Below are positions 26,912 through 35,056 of a DNA stretch of 64,000 bases, one piece after another; the first letter of the stretch is position 1; every line of letters starts with the position of its first letter. A program made the position numbers and the translations under genes. The notes below the pieces were generated by a model. It was not told the origin of the DNA, searched no databases, and saw only the letters and a program-made list of their open reading frames with translations. Origin of the DNA: Frateuria_A sp035943815 (GTDB taxonomy: Bacteria; Pseudomonadota; Gammaproteobacteria; Xanthomonadales; Rhodanobacteraceae). The DNA is taken from contig NZ_DASZBU010000009.1 of the NCBI RefSeq assembly GCF_035943815.1, forward strand, positions 62,001-126,000. The letters run 5' to 3'.

Positions 26912-27538
26912 CTAAGCCCTGCCGAGCACCAGCAGATGCCGCTCGGCGTCTAGCCCGGGCACGCGCAGGGCATGCCGGGCACGCAGTTCGAAGCCCGCAG
27001 GAATCCCCGGCAGTTCCTCCTCGGCCGGCTTGCCCTTCATGGCCAGCCAGATGCCGTCGGGCGCCAGCAGATGGCCGCCCCAGCCCAGCATGTCCGCCAG
27101 GCTGGCGAAGGCGCGGGCCGTGATGCACTCGAACTGGCCCTGGACGTCCTCCACTCGCGACTGCACCGCGCGTACGCCCTCGAGCTTGAGCGCACGGATC
27201 GCCTCGCGCAGGAAACGCACCTTCTTGCCGTTGGAGTCGACCAGCAGAACCTGCCGCCCTGGCGCGGCGATCGCCAGCACGATGCCGGGCAACCCCGGGC
27301 CGGTGCCGAGGTCGGCCAGCGTGGCGCCCCGCACGTAGGGCAGGATCGCCAGCGAGTCGAGCAGGTGGCGGGTGACCATCTCCGCCGGATCGCGGACGGC
27401 GGTGAGGTTGTAGGCGCCGTTCCAGCGCTCCAGCAGCGCCTGGTAGTCGAGCAGGCGCGCCACCGCGTCCCCCGGCAAGGCCAGGCCGAGGGCGGCGATG
27501 CCGTGTTCGAGGCGATCGTGGAGGACAGCGCGGTTCAT
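26912..27538 (-). CDS. rsmG: 16S rRNA m7G527 methyltransferase RsmG (GidB)
   Basis: A 208-residue SAM-dependent enzyme that methylates N7 of G527 in 16S rRNA; loss gives low-level streptomycin resistance. The Rossmann core has ATLADLGTGPGLPGIVLA (SAM loop), LLVDSNGKKVRFLREA and VQGQFECITARAFASL. The N-terminal helical part (LLERWNGAYNLTAVRDPAEMV) binds rRNA. Length typical. Located upstream of parAB on the same strand, as usual. Confidence 0.95.
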   Translation of the reverse strand: MNRAVLHDRLEHGIAALGLALPGDAVARLLDYQALLERWNGAYNLTAVRDPAEMVTRHLLDSLAILPYVRGATLADLGTGPGLPGIVLAIAAPGRQVLLVDSNGKKVRFLREAIRALKLEGVRAVQSRVEDVQGQFECITARAFASLADMLGWGGHLLAPDGIWLAMKGKPAEEELPGIPAGFELRARHALRVPGLDAERHLLVLGRA

Positions 27539-27600
27539 CGGCGGTTCGCGGCAAGGGAGCCGCGCAGTATCCGGCGCGCGCGCCGGCGATGCCAGCTGGC

Positions 27601-28056
27601 TCAGGCGAAGTCGAGCTCGACGCGGGTGATGATCACGCCCCGCTCGCGCAGCACGGCGTTGAGGCGCTGCTTCAGGCGGCTGCCCAGGTCGCGGCGGTTT
27701 TCCTGCGCCACGTCCGGCTCCGCCTTGAGCGCATCCAGCGTGCCGCCGCGGATCAGCTGCTCGGCCTGGTCGATCACCGCGTCGGCGCGCTCCGGCTCAA
27801 GCACCTGCCAGTAGACCGTTCCATGCAACTGGGACGAGGCAGCCAGCGGTTCCTGGAAGCGCAGGACCTGGCCGGCCAGGTCGATGCGATGGCCGACCCG
27901 CTCCAGGCCTGGCAGCACGAAGTGCATGCCCGGCTGCAGCAGGCGCTGCAGCTTGCCGTTGCGGTACACGCTGTGCACCCGCCCTTCCGGCACGCGCTTG
28001 ACCGCGCCGGCGATCAGGGCCAGGCAGGTGATCATAGTCAGCAGCGCAACGGTCAT
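27601..28056 (-). CDS. Short SPFH/Band 7-like membrane protein
   Basis: A 151-residue protein: an N-terminal membrane helix (MTVALLTMITCLALIAGAVK) followed by a Band-7 core (VPEGRVHSVYRNGKLQRLLQPGMHFVLPGLERV, then LDLAGQV-like strand and RVELDFA at the end). Full SPFH proteins have about 250-400 residues with a C-terminal coiled coil; here the protein ends after the SPFH core. It may be a minimal member or a remnant. No partner gene (such as an NfeD-like protein) is adjacent. Upstream lies a low-GC patch. Confidence 0.65.
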   Translation of the reverse strand: MTVALLTMITCLALIAGAVKRVPEGRVHSVYRNGKLQRLLQPGMHFVLPGLERVGHRIDLAGQVLRFQEPLAASSQLHGTVYWQVLEPERADAVIDQAEQLIRGGTLDALKAEPDVAQENRRDLGSRLKQRLNAVLRERGVIITRVELDFA

Positions 28057-28312
28057 AGAATCAGTAGGTTGGATGACTTAATTCGGCAACATGATTGGCG
28101 AGCATTGCAACATCCTGCTCGTACTCAGATTAATGGCATTTTAACGGAGCAAACCGAGTTCCAACGCACAAAATCACACGACCTTCATCAGGGCATCGGC
28201 GACGGTGGGGCGCACTTGAGCGCCGATCAGATCCGCAGCGTCCGCCAAGTCATGAATCGCACGTCCTGTGCCGAAGGATTAAGGTCGGCGCTCGACCTTG
28301 GCGGGAGCGAGC

Positions 28313-28879
28313 GTGAGCGCGTACGGGGCGAAGCCCGCGTGGCCCGAGATGCTGGTGGTGATGGGCGTGTCCGGCTCGGGCAAGACCACCGTCGCGCGCC
28401 GTCTGGCGCAGTCGCTGAACTACGCGTTCCTCGACGGCGACGATCTGCACTCGGCGGCCAACATCGCCAAGATGAGCGCCGGCGTGCCGCTCGAGGATGC
28501 CGACCGCGCGCCCTGGCTGGACGCGATCGTCGCCTGGATGCGCCACGAGCTGGCGGACAAGCGTAGCGGCGTGGTCGCCTGCTCGGCGCTCAAGCGGGTC
28601 TACCGCGATCGCCTGCGGCAGGCCGGGCCGGCGGTGCGGTTCGTCTACCTGGACGTGGAGTACGAGGAACTGGCGCGACGCATGCGCGCCCGGAGGCACT
28701 TCATGCCGCCGGAACTGCTGGGCAGCCAGCTGGCCACGCTGGAGGCGCCCGACGGCGACGAGCAGGCGATGCGGGTCGACGCGGACGGAACGGTGGCGGA
28801 CGTGATGGCGCGGGTACTGCAGGCCCTTGCGCGGGAGCGCTCCGAGCACCCAGGTGCGCAGGTGCGCCCGGACGAGTGA
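28313..28879 (+). CDS. gntK: Gluconokinase (GntK family)
   Basis: A 188-residue kinase that phosphorylates gluconate to 6-phosphogluconate. The P-loop VMGVSGSGKTTVARRLA is followed by FLDGDDLHSAANIAKMSAGVPLEDADRAPWL, VVACSALKRVYRDRLR and HFMPPELLGSQLATLE, all signature blocks of GntK. Start: GTG at 28313 with GGGAG about seven bases upstream is preferred; ATG at 28349 would leave almost nothing before the P-loop, and TTG at 28298 lacks a site. No other gluconate genes are nearby. Confidence 0.9.
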   Translation: MSAYGAKPAWPEMLVVMGVSGSGKTTVARRLAQSLNYAFLDGDDLHSAANIAKMSAGVPLEDADRAPWLDAIVAWMRHELADKRSGVVACSALKRVYRDRLRQAGPAVRFVYLDVEYEELARRMRARRHFMPPELLGSQLATLEAPDGDEQAMRVDADGTVADVMARVLQALARERSEHPGAQVRPDE

Positions 28880-28918
28880 ACCAGTGGGCGGGACTGCCTG
28901 CTGAAGCGCCTCGGCCGA

Positions 28919-28944
28919 CCCTCTCCCCCATGCCCTGGCAGAGG
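28919..28944. repeat. CCCTCTCCCC...GGCAGAGG imperfect palindrome
   Basis: The left arm CCCTCTCCCC (28919-28928) is complete; the right arm GGCAGAGG is degenerate. Located between the convergent gluconokinase and pirin genes, so it is probably a worn copy of the intergenic palindrome. Confidence 0.35.
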
Positions 28945-28952
28945 ACGCGAAG

Positions 28953-29786
28953 TCAGAAGCGCCCGGCGCGGAAATCGGCGATCGCCTCGTGGATCTGCTC
29001 GGGCGTGTTCATCACGAACGGTCCGTAGCGCGCGACGCTTTCCTTGAGCGGGCGGCCGGCAACGACCAGCAGGCGTGCGGCGGTGGTACCCGCGGCGAGG
29101 GTGAGCTCATCCCCATCGGACAGTACCGCCAGTTCGTTGCGTGGCAGCGGCGAACCGCCTACCTCGGCCGACTCGCCCTCGAACACGTAGGCGAAGGCAT
29201 GGTGGCCCGGGGGCAGGTCCAGCTCGAAGCGCGCGCCGGCGGCCAGCGTGATGTCCAGATAGACCGGCGCGGTGGCGACGCCCTGCACCGGGCCGACCGC
29301 ATCGCCCAGTCGGCCGGCGATCACCCTTGCCTCCACGCCGGGCGCAGGTTCGACGCGCGGAATGCGCTCAGGCCCGATGTCCTGATAGCGCGGCGCCGTC
29401 ATCTTGTCCGTCGCCGGCAGGTTCACCCATAGCTGGAAGCCCCACATCAGGCCGTTCTCCTGCTGCGGCATCTCCGAGTGCAGGATGCCGCGGCCGGCGG
29501 TCATCCACTGCACGCTGCCGGGACCGAGATCGCCCCGGTTGCCGTGGTTGTCGCCGTGGCGCATGTGGCCGGCGAGCATGTAGGTGACCGTCTCGAAGCC
29601 GCGGTGCGGATGCTCGGGAAAACCGGCGATGTAATCGCCGGCCTGGTCGGAGCGGAATTCGTCCAGCAGCAGGAACGGATCGAGCATGTCCAGGTTGGGC
29701 TGGCCGATGATGCGCTTGAGCTTCACCCCGGCGCCGTCGTTGGTGTCGATGCCGCGCACGCGGCGGGTGATGGTGCGTTGGCTCAT
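28953..29786 (-). CDS. Pirin family protein
   Basis: A 277-residue bicupin. The N-terminal cupin carries the metal ligands in EHPHRGFETVTYMLAG and ILHSEMPQQENG (two His, then His and Glu), preceded by DPFLLLDEF. Bacterial pirins with this metal site can have quercetin dioxygenase activity; others bind partner proteins. It is monocistronic with no obvious partner. The ATG at 29786 begins MSQRTITRRVRGIDTNDGAG, typical of the family. Confidence 0.92.
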   Translation of the reverse strand: MSQRTITRRVRGIDTNDGAGVKLKRIIGQPNLDMLDPFLLLDEFRSDQAGDYIAGFPEHPHRGFETVTYMLAGHMRHGDNHGNRGDLGPGSVQWMTAGRGILHSEMPQQENGLMWGFQLWVNLPATDKMTAPRYQDIGPERIPRVEPAPGVEARVIAGRLGDAVGPVQGVATAPVYLDITLAAGARFELDLPPGHHAFAYVFEGESAEVGGSPLPRNELAVLSDGDELTLAAGTTAARLLVVAGRPLKESVARYGPFVMNTPEQIHEAIADFRAGRF

Positions 29787-29908
29787 GGAACGCCTCAGGG
29801 CTGGGAGGGGACCCGCTCAGCATGGGGCCCGCGAACAGCGGGGCCAAGCGCCGCGGCGTGAACGCAGCGTTTCGGCGCGCAGGAAAATGCCGGGCCGGCG
29901 GGCCTGCC

Positions 29909-30659
29909 CTACCGCAGCAGCCAGGCGAAGGCCCGGCGCAGCTCGGCCTCGCCGTCCTCCATGAAGCATTGCCCGTGGGCCAGGATGATCCGCTGCGGCT
30001 GCCAGGCCAGCATGCGCTCGAGGCAGGCGCGCGCTTCACGCTTGTGGGCCAGGTAGGTCAAGCGCATGTCCAGCGGGGTCTTGCCCTCGGGCGCGAGCAC
30101 GCCGCCCAGACGGGCGATCCAGCGCATCGGGGGATCCAGGCGCTCGGCTTCGAAATTCTCGATCAGGTCGGCGAGGATGAGCGTGGCGCTCGCTCGGTGC
30201 AGGAATACCACTTCCCCGATCGCTCGGCTGCCCTTGAAACGCAGCTGGTCGATCGTCCCGGCCCAGAGGGCCGGAGGCACGTCGCCCAGGTCGGCGTCAA
30301 AGCGCACGTCGATGCGTTGACCGGCGGCGCGCGCGCGCGCCCGGCGAGGCCCAGACGACGGCCGCGGGATAGCGCCGCTTCCACGCAGCGATGTGCGCAT
30401 AGTGCAGTTTGTTCGGCGAAACCAGGTGCGCCACCGGCCCGAGCGCGTCGAGGGCGGTGAACAGTTGCTCGTCGGACGCCACCGGCGAGTGGCACCACAA
30501 GCTGCCATCGGGCAGGCGCGCCACCGTCATGCGGGTCGGGAAAGGTGCGCTCATGCCCAGCCCTGCCGCCATGCGCACGATCGGACCGTCGACGATCCAC
30601 AGCTCCGGCGCGACCGGCTTGAGCATGTTGATCGGCTGGTAGAGCGCCGGATCGGTCAT
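29909..30659 (-). pseudogene. DUF4336 family protein, frameshifted at a GC tract
   Basis: The 5' part (30659 down to about 30340) encodes MTDPALYQPINMLKPVAPEL and MTVARLPDGSLWCHSPV, then VSPNKLHYAHIAAWKRRYPAA and VVWASPGARAR. The 3' part in another frame encodes AAGQRIDVRFDADLG, VVFLHRASATLILADLIENF and RIILAHGQCF, matching the metallo-beta-lactamase-like DUF4336 family. The frames meet in (GC)7 at 30327-30340; one more GC unit would restore a single frame of 251 codons. It is third in an operon after xthA and the UPF0149 gene. Either a phase-variable or recently mutated gene, or a sequencing error in the tract. Confidence 0.75.
30327..30340. repeat. GC dinucleotide tract (GC)7 at the frameshift
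   Basis: Fourteen bases of alternating GC inside the DUF4336 gene. A gain of one GC unit would join the two parts of the gene. Slipped-strand mispairing is a plausible mechanism. Confidence 0.8.
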
Positions 30660-30668
30660 CCGGCGTTT

Positions 30669-31349
30669 TCAGTGCACCCAATGACCGCTGCGCTGGCGCG
30701 GCGGGGGGGGCGTGTCTTCGCCCTCGGGCGCCGGCGCGCGGGCGAGCGCGGCGAGCTCCGCCTCAGTGGCGGGATGCTCGCGCCAGTACTGGTCGACCGC
30801 GTCAAGCACCGGCGCGACCTGTGCCAGGCACTGGTCGTACTCTTCGTCGCTGAGCTTCTCGAACTCGGTTTCGGCCGCGAGGATGCCTTCGTCCACCGCC
30901 AGCGCCATCACCGGCCCGAGCAGCTCCATCAGCTGCGGATCGTCGGCCAGACGCTTCTCCCACAGCCCGGCACGCAGGTCGATGCCGCGGCTGAAGCCCT
31001 CGCACCAACCCGCCGCCGACAGTACCGGGCCGGTATCGGTGTCGACCTCGCCCAGGATCGGCTCGTAGGCATCAACGTCCAGCTCGATGCGAATCGAATC
31101 GTTCAACTTGGCGAGCAGTTCCAGCACGCGGTTGCCTTCGGCCTCGTCGGCGAAGGGATCGTGCAGCACCTCGGGTAGCCATTCGTCCGGCAGCACTTCG
31201 AGCGGGCCCACCGCAATCGCCGAGAGCATGCCGTGCACGCCGTCGAGCAGAAGGCGGCCTTCGTCGGCATGGCTGCGCAGATAGCGGTCGAGCTCGTCCA
31301 GCTCGTCGTCGGTGAGAGAACTGGGCCATTCGGTGGAAGGGGTATTCAT
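30669..31349 (-). CDS. UPF0149 family protein (YecA/YgfB-like)
   Basis: A 226-residue acidic helical protein. The UPF0149 core spans about residues 12-190: LTDDELDELDRYLRSH, the signature LLLDGVHGMLSAIAVGP, and SAAGWCEGFSRGIDL, ending in a Pro-rich tail. In E. coli YecA relatives carry a C-terminal SEC-C zinc motif, absent here, so it is closer to YgfB. YgfB in Pseudomonas influences beta-lactam resistance, but this link is not shown here. Starts 6 bp after xthA and ends 9 bp before the DUF4336 gene: one operon. Confidence 0.85.
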   Translation of the reverse strand: MNTPSTEWPSSLTDDELDELDRYLRSHADEGRLLLDGVHGMLSAIAVGPLEVLPDEWLPEVLHDPFADEAEGNRVLELLAKLNDSIRIELDVDAYEPILGEVDTDTGPVLSAAGWCEGFSRGIDLRAGLWEKRLADDPQLMELLGPVMALAVDEGILAAETEFEKLSDEEYDQCLAQVAPVLDAVDQYWREHPATEAELAALARAPAPEGEDTPPPPRQRSGHWVH

Positions 31350-31355
31350 CGTTTC

Positions 31356-32126
31356 TCAGATATCCAGATCGAGCGTCACCGGGGTGTGATCAGACGGCCG
31401 TTCCCAAGTGCGCGGCACGCGGTCGATCGTGGCCGCGCGCGCGGCACCCCTGAGCGCATCACCAAGCAGGATCAGGTCGATGCGCAAGCCCAGGTTGCGA
31501 CGGAAGGCGGCCTGCCGGTAGTCCCACCAGCTGTGGTGGCCGGCGTCCTGTTCGAACAGGCGGAAGCTGTCGTGCAGGCCCAGACCGGTGATCGCCTTGA
31601 GCGCCGCGCGCTCGGGCACCGAGCACAGCACCGAGTCGCGCCAGGCGGCCGGATCGTGCACGTCGCGGTCCTCCGGCGCGATGTTGAAGTCGCCCAGCAC
31701 CACCAGGTTGGGATGGCGCTCGTGCTCGCGCGCGATGAATTCGCGTACCTTGGCAAGCCAGTCGAGCTTGTAGTCGTACTTCGGATCACCCACCGCCTTG
31801 CCGTTGACCACGTACAGGTCGATCACGCGCAGCTCGCCGACCGTGGCTGCCAGGATGCGCCGCTGCGGGTCATCCAGCCCGGGAATATCGGTGACCACGT
31901 CGCTGGGCACGTGCCCACGGGCCAGGATGGCCACGCCGTTGTAGGTCTTTTGCCCGGAGAACACCGCGCGGTAGCCGGCCGCAGCCAGCTCGTCCACCGG
32001 AAACTTGGCGTCCTCCAGCTTGGTTTCCTGCAGCGCCACGACGTCCGGCTGGGTTTCGCCCATCCACTGGGTCAGCTGCGGCAGGCGCACCTTCAGCGAG
32101 TTCACGTTCCAGGAGGCGATCTTCAT
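31356..32126 (-). CDS. xthA: Exodeoxyribonuclease III
   Basis: A 256-residue exonuclease and AP endonuclease for base-excision repair. Motifs: MKIASWNVNSLKVRLPQL, DVVALQETKLEDAKFPV (metal Glu), NLVVLGDFNIAPEDRDVHDP, WWDYRQAAFRRNLGLRIDLIL and the final RPSDHTPVTLDLDI (catalytic His). Complete, single-domain and of normal length. The ATG at 32126 begins the conserved MKIASWN; an in-frame ATG at 32240 would add 38 non-conserved residues. First of the xthA-UPF0149-DUF4336 unit. Confidence 0.95.
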   Translation of the reverse strand: MKIASWNVNSLKVRLPQLTQWMGETQPDVVALQETKLEDAKFPVDELAAAGYRAVFSGQKTYNGVAILARGHVPSDVVTDIPGLDDPQRRILAATVGELRVIDLYVVNGKAVGDPKYDYKLDWLAKVREFIAREHERHPNLVVLGDFNIAPEDRDVHDPAAWRDSVLCSVPERAALKAITGLGLHDSFRLFEQDAGHHSWWDYRQAAFRRNLGLRIDLILLGDALRGAARAATIDRVPRTWERPSDHTPVTLDLDI

Positions 32127-32250
32127 CGGTCCATTGTATGGGATGGCTCCGGTCCGGACGCCTGCGGGAGCGGATGGCGCCAGGTCACGGCCCTCGGAGC
32201 GGGCCGGCGCCGCTCCATCGAACCGGTCGACCACGCGCACCGTCCGTCAG

Positions 32251-32349
32251 CTAAACCGCAGGGCGTTTACGCAGCATTTCCGCGCGGAACCGCGAGTAGG
32301 ACAGATCCGGGAACACGTTGCGCCTGGCTGCGGCATGCACCGTTGCCAC
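32251..32349 (-). CDS. Possible 32-codon small ORF downstream of prlC
   Basis: A GTG-started frame after prlC ends NVFPDLSYSRFRAEMLRKRP-AV then stop. The composition looks protein-like (alternating aromatic and charged residues, rare in out-of-frame GC-rich DNA), but there is no strong ribosome-binding site and no recognised family. It may be the tail of a decayed gene. The rest of the 260-bp gap between xthA and prlC (32127-32386) shows nothing else. Confidence 0.2.
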   Translation of the reverse strand: MATVHAAARRNVFPDLSYSRFRAEMLRKRPAV

Positions 32350-32386
32350 ACATGTCGCAGGTCCTGTGGCCGATGGGCACGCGCGC

Positions 32387-34444
32387 TCAGGCCAGCCCGT
32401 GGCTCTTCAGCAGCGCCTCCGGCTCGGGCTTGCGCCCGCGGAAGGCGACGAAGCTTTCCAGCGCCGGGCGGCTGGCGCCGACGGCGAGGATCTCGCGGCG
32501 GAAGCGCTCGCCGGTGGCTTGGTCGATCGCGCTGCCGCCGTGCTCGGTCAGTTCCTCGAACGCGCCGAAGGCGTCGGCCGACAGCAGTTCGGCCCACAGA
32601 TAGCTGTAGTAGCCGGCCGCGTAGCCGCCCGAGAAGATGTGCGTGAACGCATGTGGAAAGCGCTGCCACGCCGGCGGATGCAGCACGGCCACCTGGTTGC
32701 GCACCTCCTCCAACACCTCCATCGTGCGCGCGCCACGCGCCGGGTCGTATTCCAGGTGCAGCAGGAAATCGAACAGCGCGAACTCGAGCTGGCGCACCAG
32801 AAACAGGCCGGCGTGGTAGTGCCGCGCGGCGAGCATGCGCTGGTAGAGCTCCTCGGGCAGCGGCTCGCCGGTCTGCCAGTGGCGCGCGAACATATCCAGC
32901 GCCTCGCGGTTCCAGCCGAAGTTCTCCATGAACTGGCTGGGCAGTTCCACCGCGTCCCACTCCACGCCGTCGATGCCGCCGATCGAGGGCAGCGCGATCT
33001 CGGTGAGCAAATGGTGCAGGCCGTGGCCGAACTCGTGAAACAGGGTCAGCACGTCGTCGTGCTTGAGCAGTGCCGGCCTGCCCTCGGTGGGCGGGGCGAA
33101 GTTGCAGGTAAGGAAGGCGATCGGCAGCTGGTGCTGCGCCTGATCGTCGAAGCGCGCGCGGCAGACATCCATCCAGGCACCGCCGCGCTTGCCGTTGCGC
33201 GCGTAGAGGTCGACGTAGGCTCCCGCGAACACGTGCCCCCCGGCATCGCGCACGTCGTAGTAGCGCACATCCGGATGCCACACGTCGACATCGTGGCGCT
33301 GCGCGAGCGTGATGCCGTAGAGCTTGCCGGTGAGGCCGAACAGGCCCTCGATCACCGCCGGCAACGGGAAGTAGGGCTTGAGTTGTTCCTCGTCCAGGGC
33401 ATAGCGCTGGGCGCGCAGCTTTTCCGAGGCATAGGCGATGTCCCAGGGCTCGAGGTTGTCCAGGCCCAGCTCGGCCTGCGCCCAGGCGCGCAGTTCATCG
33501 AGTTCCTGCTGGGCCACCGGACGGGCGCGCATGGCCAGGTCGTGCAGGAACTCCATCACCTCGGTCGGCGAGCTGGCCATCTTGGTGGCCAGCGATTCCT
33601 CCGCCGCGTTGGCGAAGCCCAGCAGTCGCGCAGCCTCGTGGCGAAGTTTCATGATCTCTTCGATGCGCCCGCTGTTGTCGAACTTGCCCGCGTCCGGGCC
33701 CTGGTCGGAGGCGCGCGTCTGGTAGGCCCAGTAGACGCGCTCGCGCAAGCTGCGGTTGTCGGCATAGGTGAGCACCGCCTGCACGCTGGGCTGCTTGAGC
33801 GTGACCAGGAAGCCTTCCAGCCCCTGCTCGGCCGCGTACTGGCGCAGTACCGCACGGCCGGACTCGGGCACTCCGACCAGGTCGCGCTCGTCGGTAATGT
33901 GCTCGTGCCAGGCCTCGCTGGCATCGAGCACGGCATTGGAGAACTCGGTGGAAAGGCGCGACAGCGCCACGCCGATCTCTCGGTAGCGGCTGCGCGCCGG
34001 CTCTTCCAGCGCCACGCCGGAGAGCCTGAAATCGCGCAGCGCGTGCTCGACGAGCGCGCGCTCCGCGCGCGGCAGCGTGGCGAACGCGGGCGCATCGGCC
34101 AGCGCCTGCACCGCGGCGTACAGCGCACGGTTCTGGCCCAGCTCGATGGCGTGCTCGGTGAGCTTCTCCTCGGCCGGCCCGTACACCGCGCGCAGCGCCT
34201 CGCTGTCGGCCACCGCATGCAGGTGCCCCACCGGCGCCCAGGCGTGCGACAGGCGTTGCTCCAGGCGCTCCTGGGTGAGCATCACCGTGTCGAAATCCTT
34301 CGGCGCGTCGGCGGCGGTGAGCGCCTCGATGCCGGCGCGGTAATCAGCCAGGATCGCGTCGATCGCCGGCGTCACGTGCTCGGGCTTGATCTGCGAGAAG
34401 GCCGGCAGCGGCTGGTCGGCCAGCAGCGGGTTGGATGGGTCCAT
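32387..34444 (-). CDS. prlC: Oligopeptidase A (M3 family metallopeptidase)
   Basis: A 685-residue cytoplasmic zinc peptidase that degrades oligopeptides, including cleaved signal peptides. The zinc motif is TLFHEFGHGLHHLL (HExGH) at about residue 470, with the third ligand in VEWDAVELPSQFMENF. The N-terminal helical half (MDPSNPLLADQPLPAFSQIKPEHVTPAI) is typical. Length matches the family (about 680). Divergent from the carbonic anhydrase gene. Long open frames antisense to it are composition artefacts. Confidence 0.95.
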   Translation of the reverse strand: MDPSNPLLADQPLPAFSQIKPEHVTPAIDAILADYRAGIEALTAADAPKDFDTVMLTQERLEQRLSHAWAPVGHLHAVADSEALRAVYGPAEEKLTEHAIELGQNRALYAAVQALADAPAFATLPRAERALVEHALRDFRLSGVALEEPARSRYREIGVALSRLSTEFSNAVLDASEAWHEHITDERDLVGVPESGRAVLRQYAAEQGLEGFLVTLKQPSVQAVLTYADNRSLRERVYWAYQTRASDQGPDAGKFDNSGRIEEIMKLRHEAARLLGFANAAEESLATKMASSPTEVMEFLHDLAMRARPVAQQELDELRAWAQAELGLDNLEPWDIAYASEKLRAQRYALDEEQLKPYFPLPAVIEGLFGLTGKLYGITLAQRHDVDVWHPDVRYYDVRDAGGHVFAGAYVDLYARNGKRGGAWMDVCRARFDDQAQHQLPIAFLTCNFAPPTEGRPALLKHDDVLTLFHEFGHGLHHLLTEIALPSIGGIDGVEWDAVELPSQFMENFGWNREALDMFARHWQTGEPLPEELYQRMLAARHYHAGLFLVRQLEFALFDFLLHLEYDPARGARTMEVLEEVRNQVAVLHPPAWQRFPHAFTHIFSGGYAAGYYSYLWAELLSADAFGAFEELTEHGGSAIDQATGERFRREILAVGASRPALESFVAFRGRKPEPEALLKSHGLA

Positions 34445-34522
34445 GGGTTGCTCCTTTGCTCAGGCGAAGCGTGGCGACCGGCCTGGACGAATTCAAGCCG
34501 CACGCTCGCCTACAATGCGTGC

Positions 34523-35056
34523 ATGAACCATCTGCGCATCTACAAGGGCATCCGTCCCACCCTCGGCGAGCGCGTCTACGTCGATTCGGCCGCGAGCGTG
34601 ATCGGCGATGTGACGCTCGGCGACGACGTATCGGTCTGGCCCGGCGTGGTGTTGCGCGGCGACGTGCACTACATCCGCGTCGGCGCGCGCACCAACATCC
34701 AGGACGGCAGCGTCGTGCACGTCAGCCACGAAGGTCCGTACGGGCCGGGCTTCCCCTGCGTGATCGGCGAGGGCGTGACGATCGGCCACGCCGCCGTGGT
34801 GCACGCCTGCACCATCGAGGACTACTGCCTGATCGGCATGCATGCCACCGTGCTCGACGGCGTGGTGGTGAAGAAGCATGGCTTCGTCGGCGCCGGCGCG
34901 GTGGTCTCGCCGGGCAAGGTGGTGGGCGAGCGCGAGCTGTGGCTGGGCAACCCGGCCCGGTGCGTGCGCGTGCTGACCGACAAGCAGGTCGAGCAGCTGC
35001 ACTACTCGGCCGAGCACTACATGCGGTTGAAGGACGACTACCTGGCCACCGGCTGA
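34523..35056 (+). CDS. Gamma-carbonic anhydrase-like hexapeptide protein (YrdA)
   Basis: A 177-residue left-handed beta-helix protein. Hexapeptide repeats start at about residue 24 (VIGDVTLGDDVSVWPGVVLRGD). The metal-ligand histidines are in VVHVSHEG and TIGHAAVVHACTI. A C-terminal helix (KQVEQLHYSAEHYMRLKDDYL) completes it. YrdA-type proteins bind zinc or iron as trimers; carbonic anhydrase activity has been shown for only some. The 3' end overlaps the convergent gene at 35038 by 19 bp. Confidence 0.92.
   Translation: MNHLRIYKGIRPTLGERVYVDSAASVIGDVTLGDDVSVWPGVVLRGDVHYIRVGARTNIQDGSVVHVSHEGPYGPGFPCVIGEGVTIGHAAVVHACTIEDYCLIGMHATVLDGVVVKKHGFVGAGAVVSPGKVVGERELWLGNPARCVRVLTDKQVEQLHYSAEHYMRLKDDYLATG

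Noticed and set aside
32318..34500. Long plus-strand frame antisense to prlC
   Set aside because: No recognisable domain; the opposite strand encodes a complete M3 peptidase. The part after 34523 in the same frame is the real carbonic anhydrase gene.
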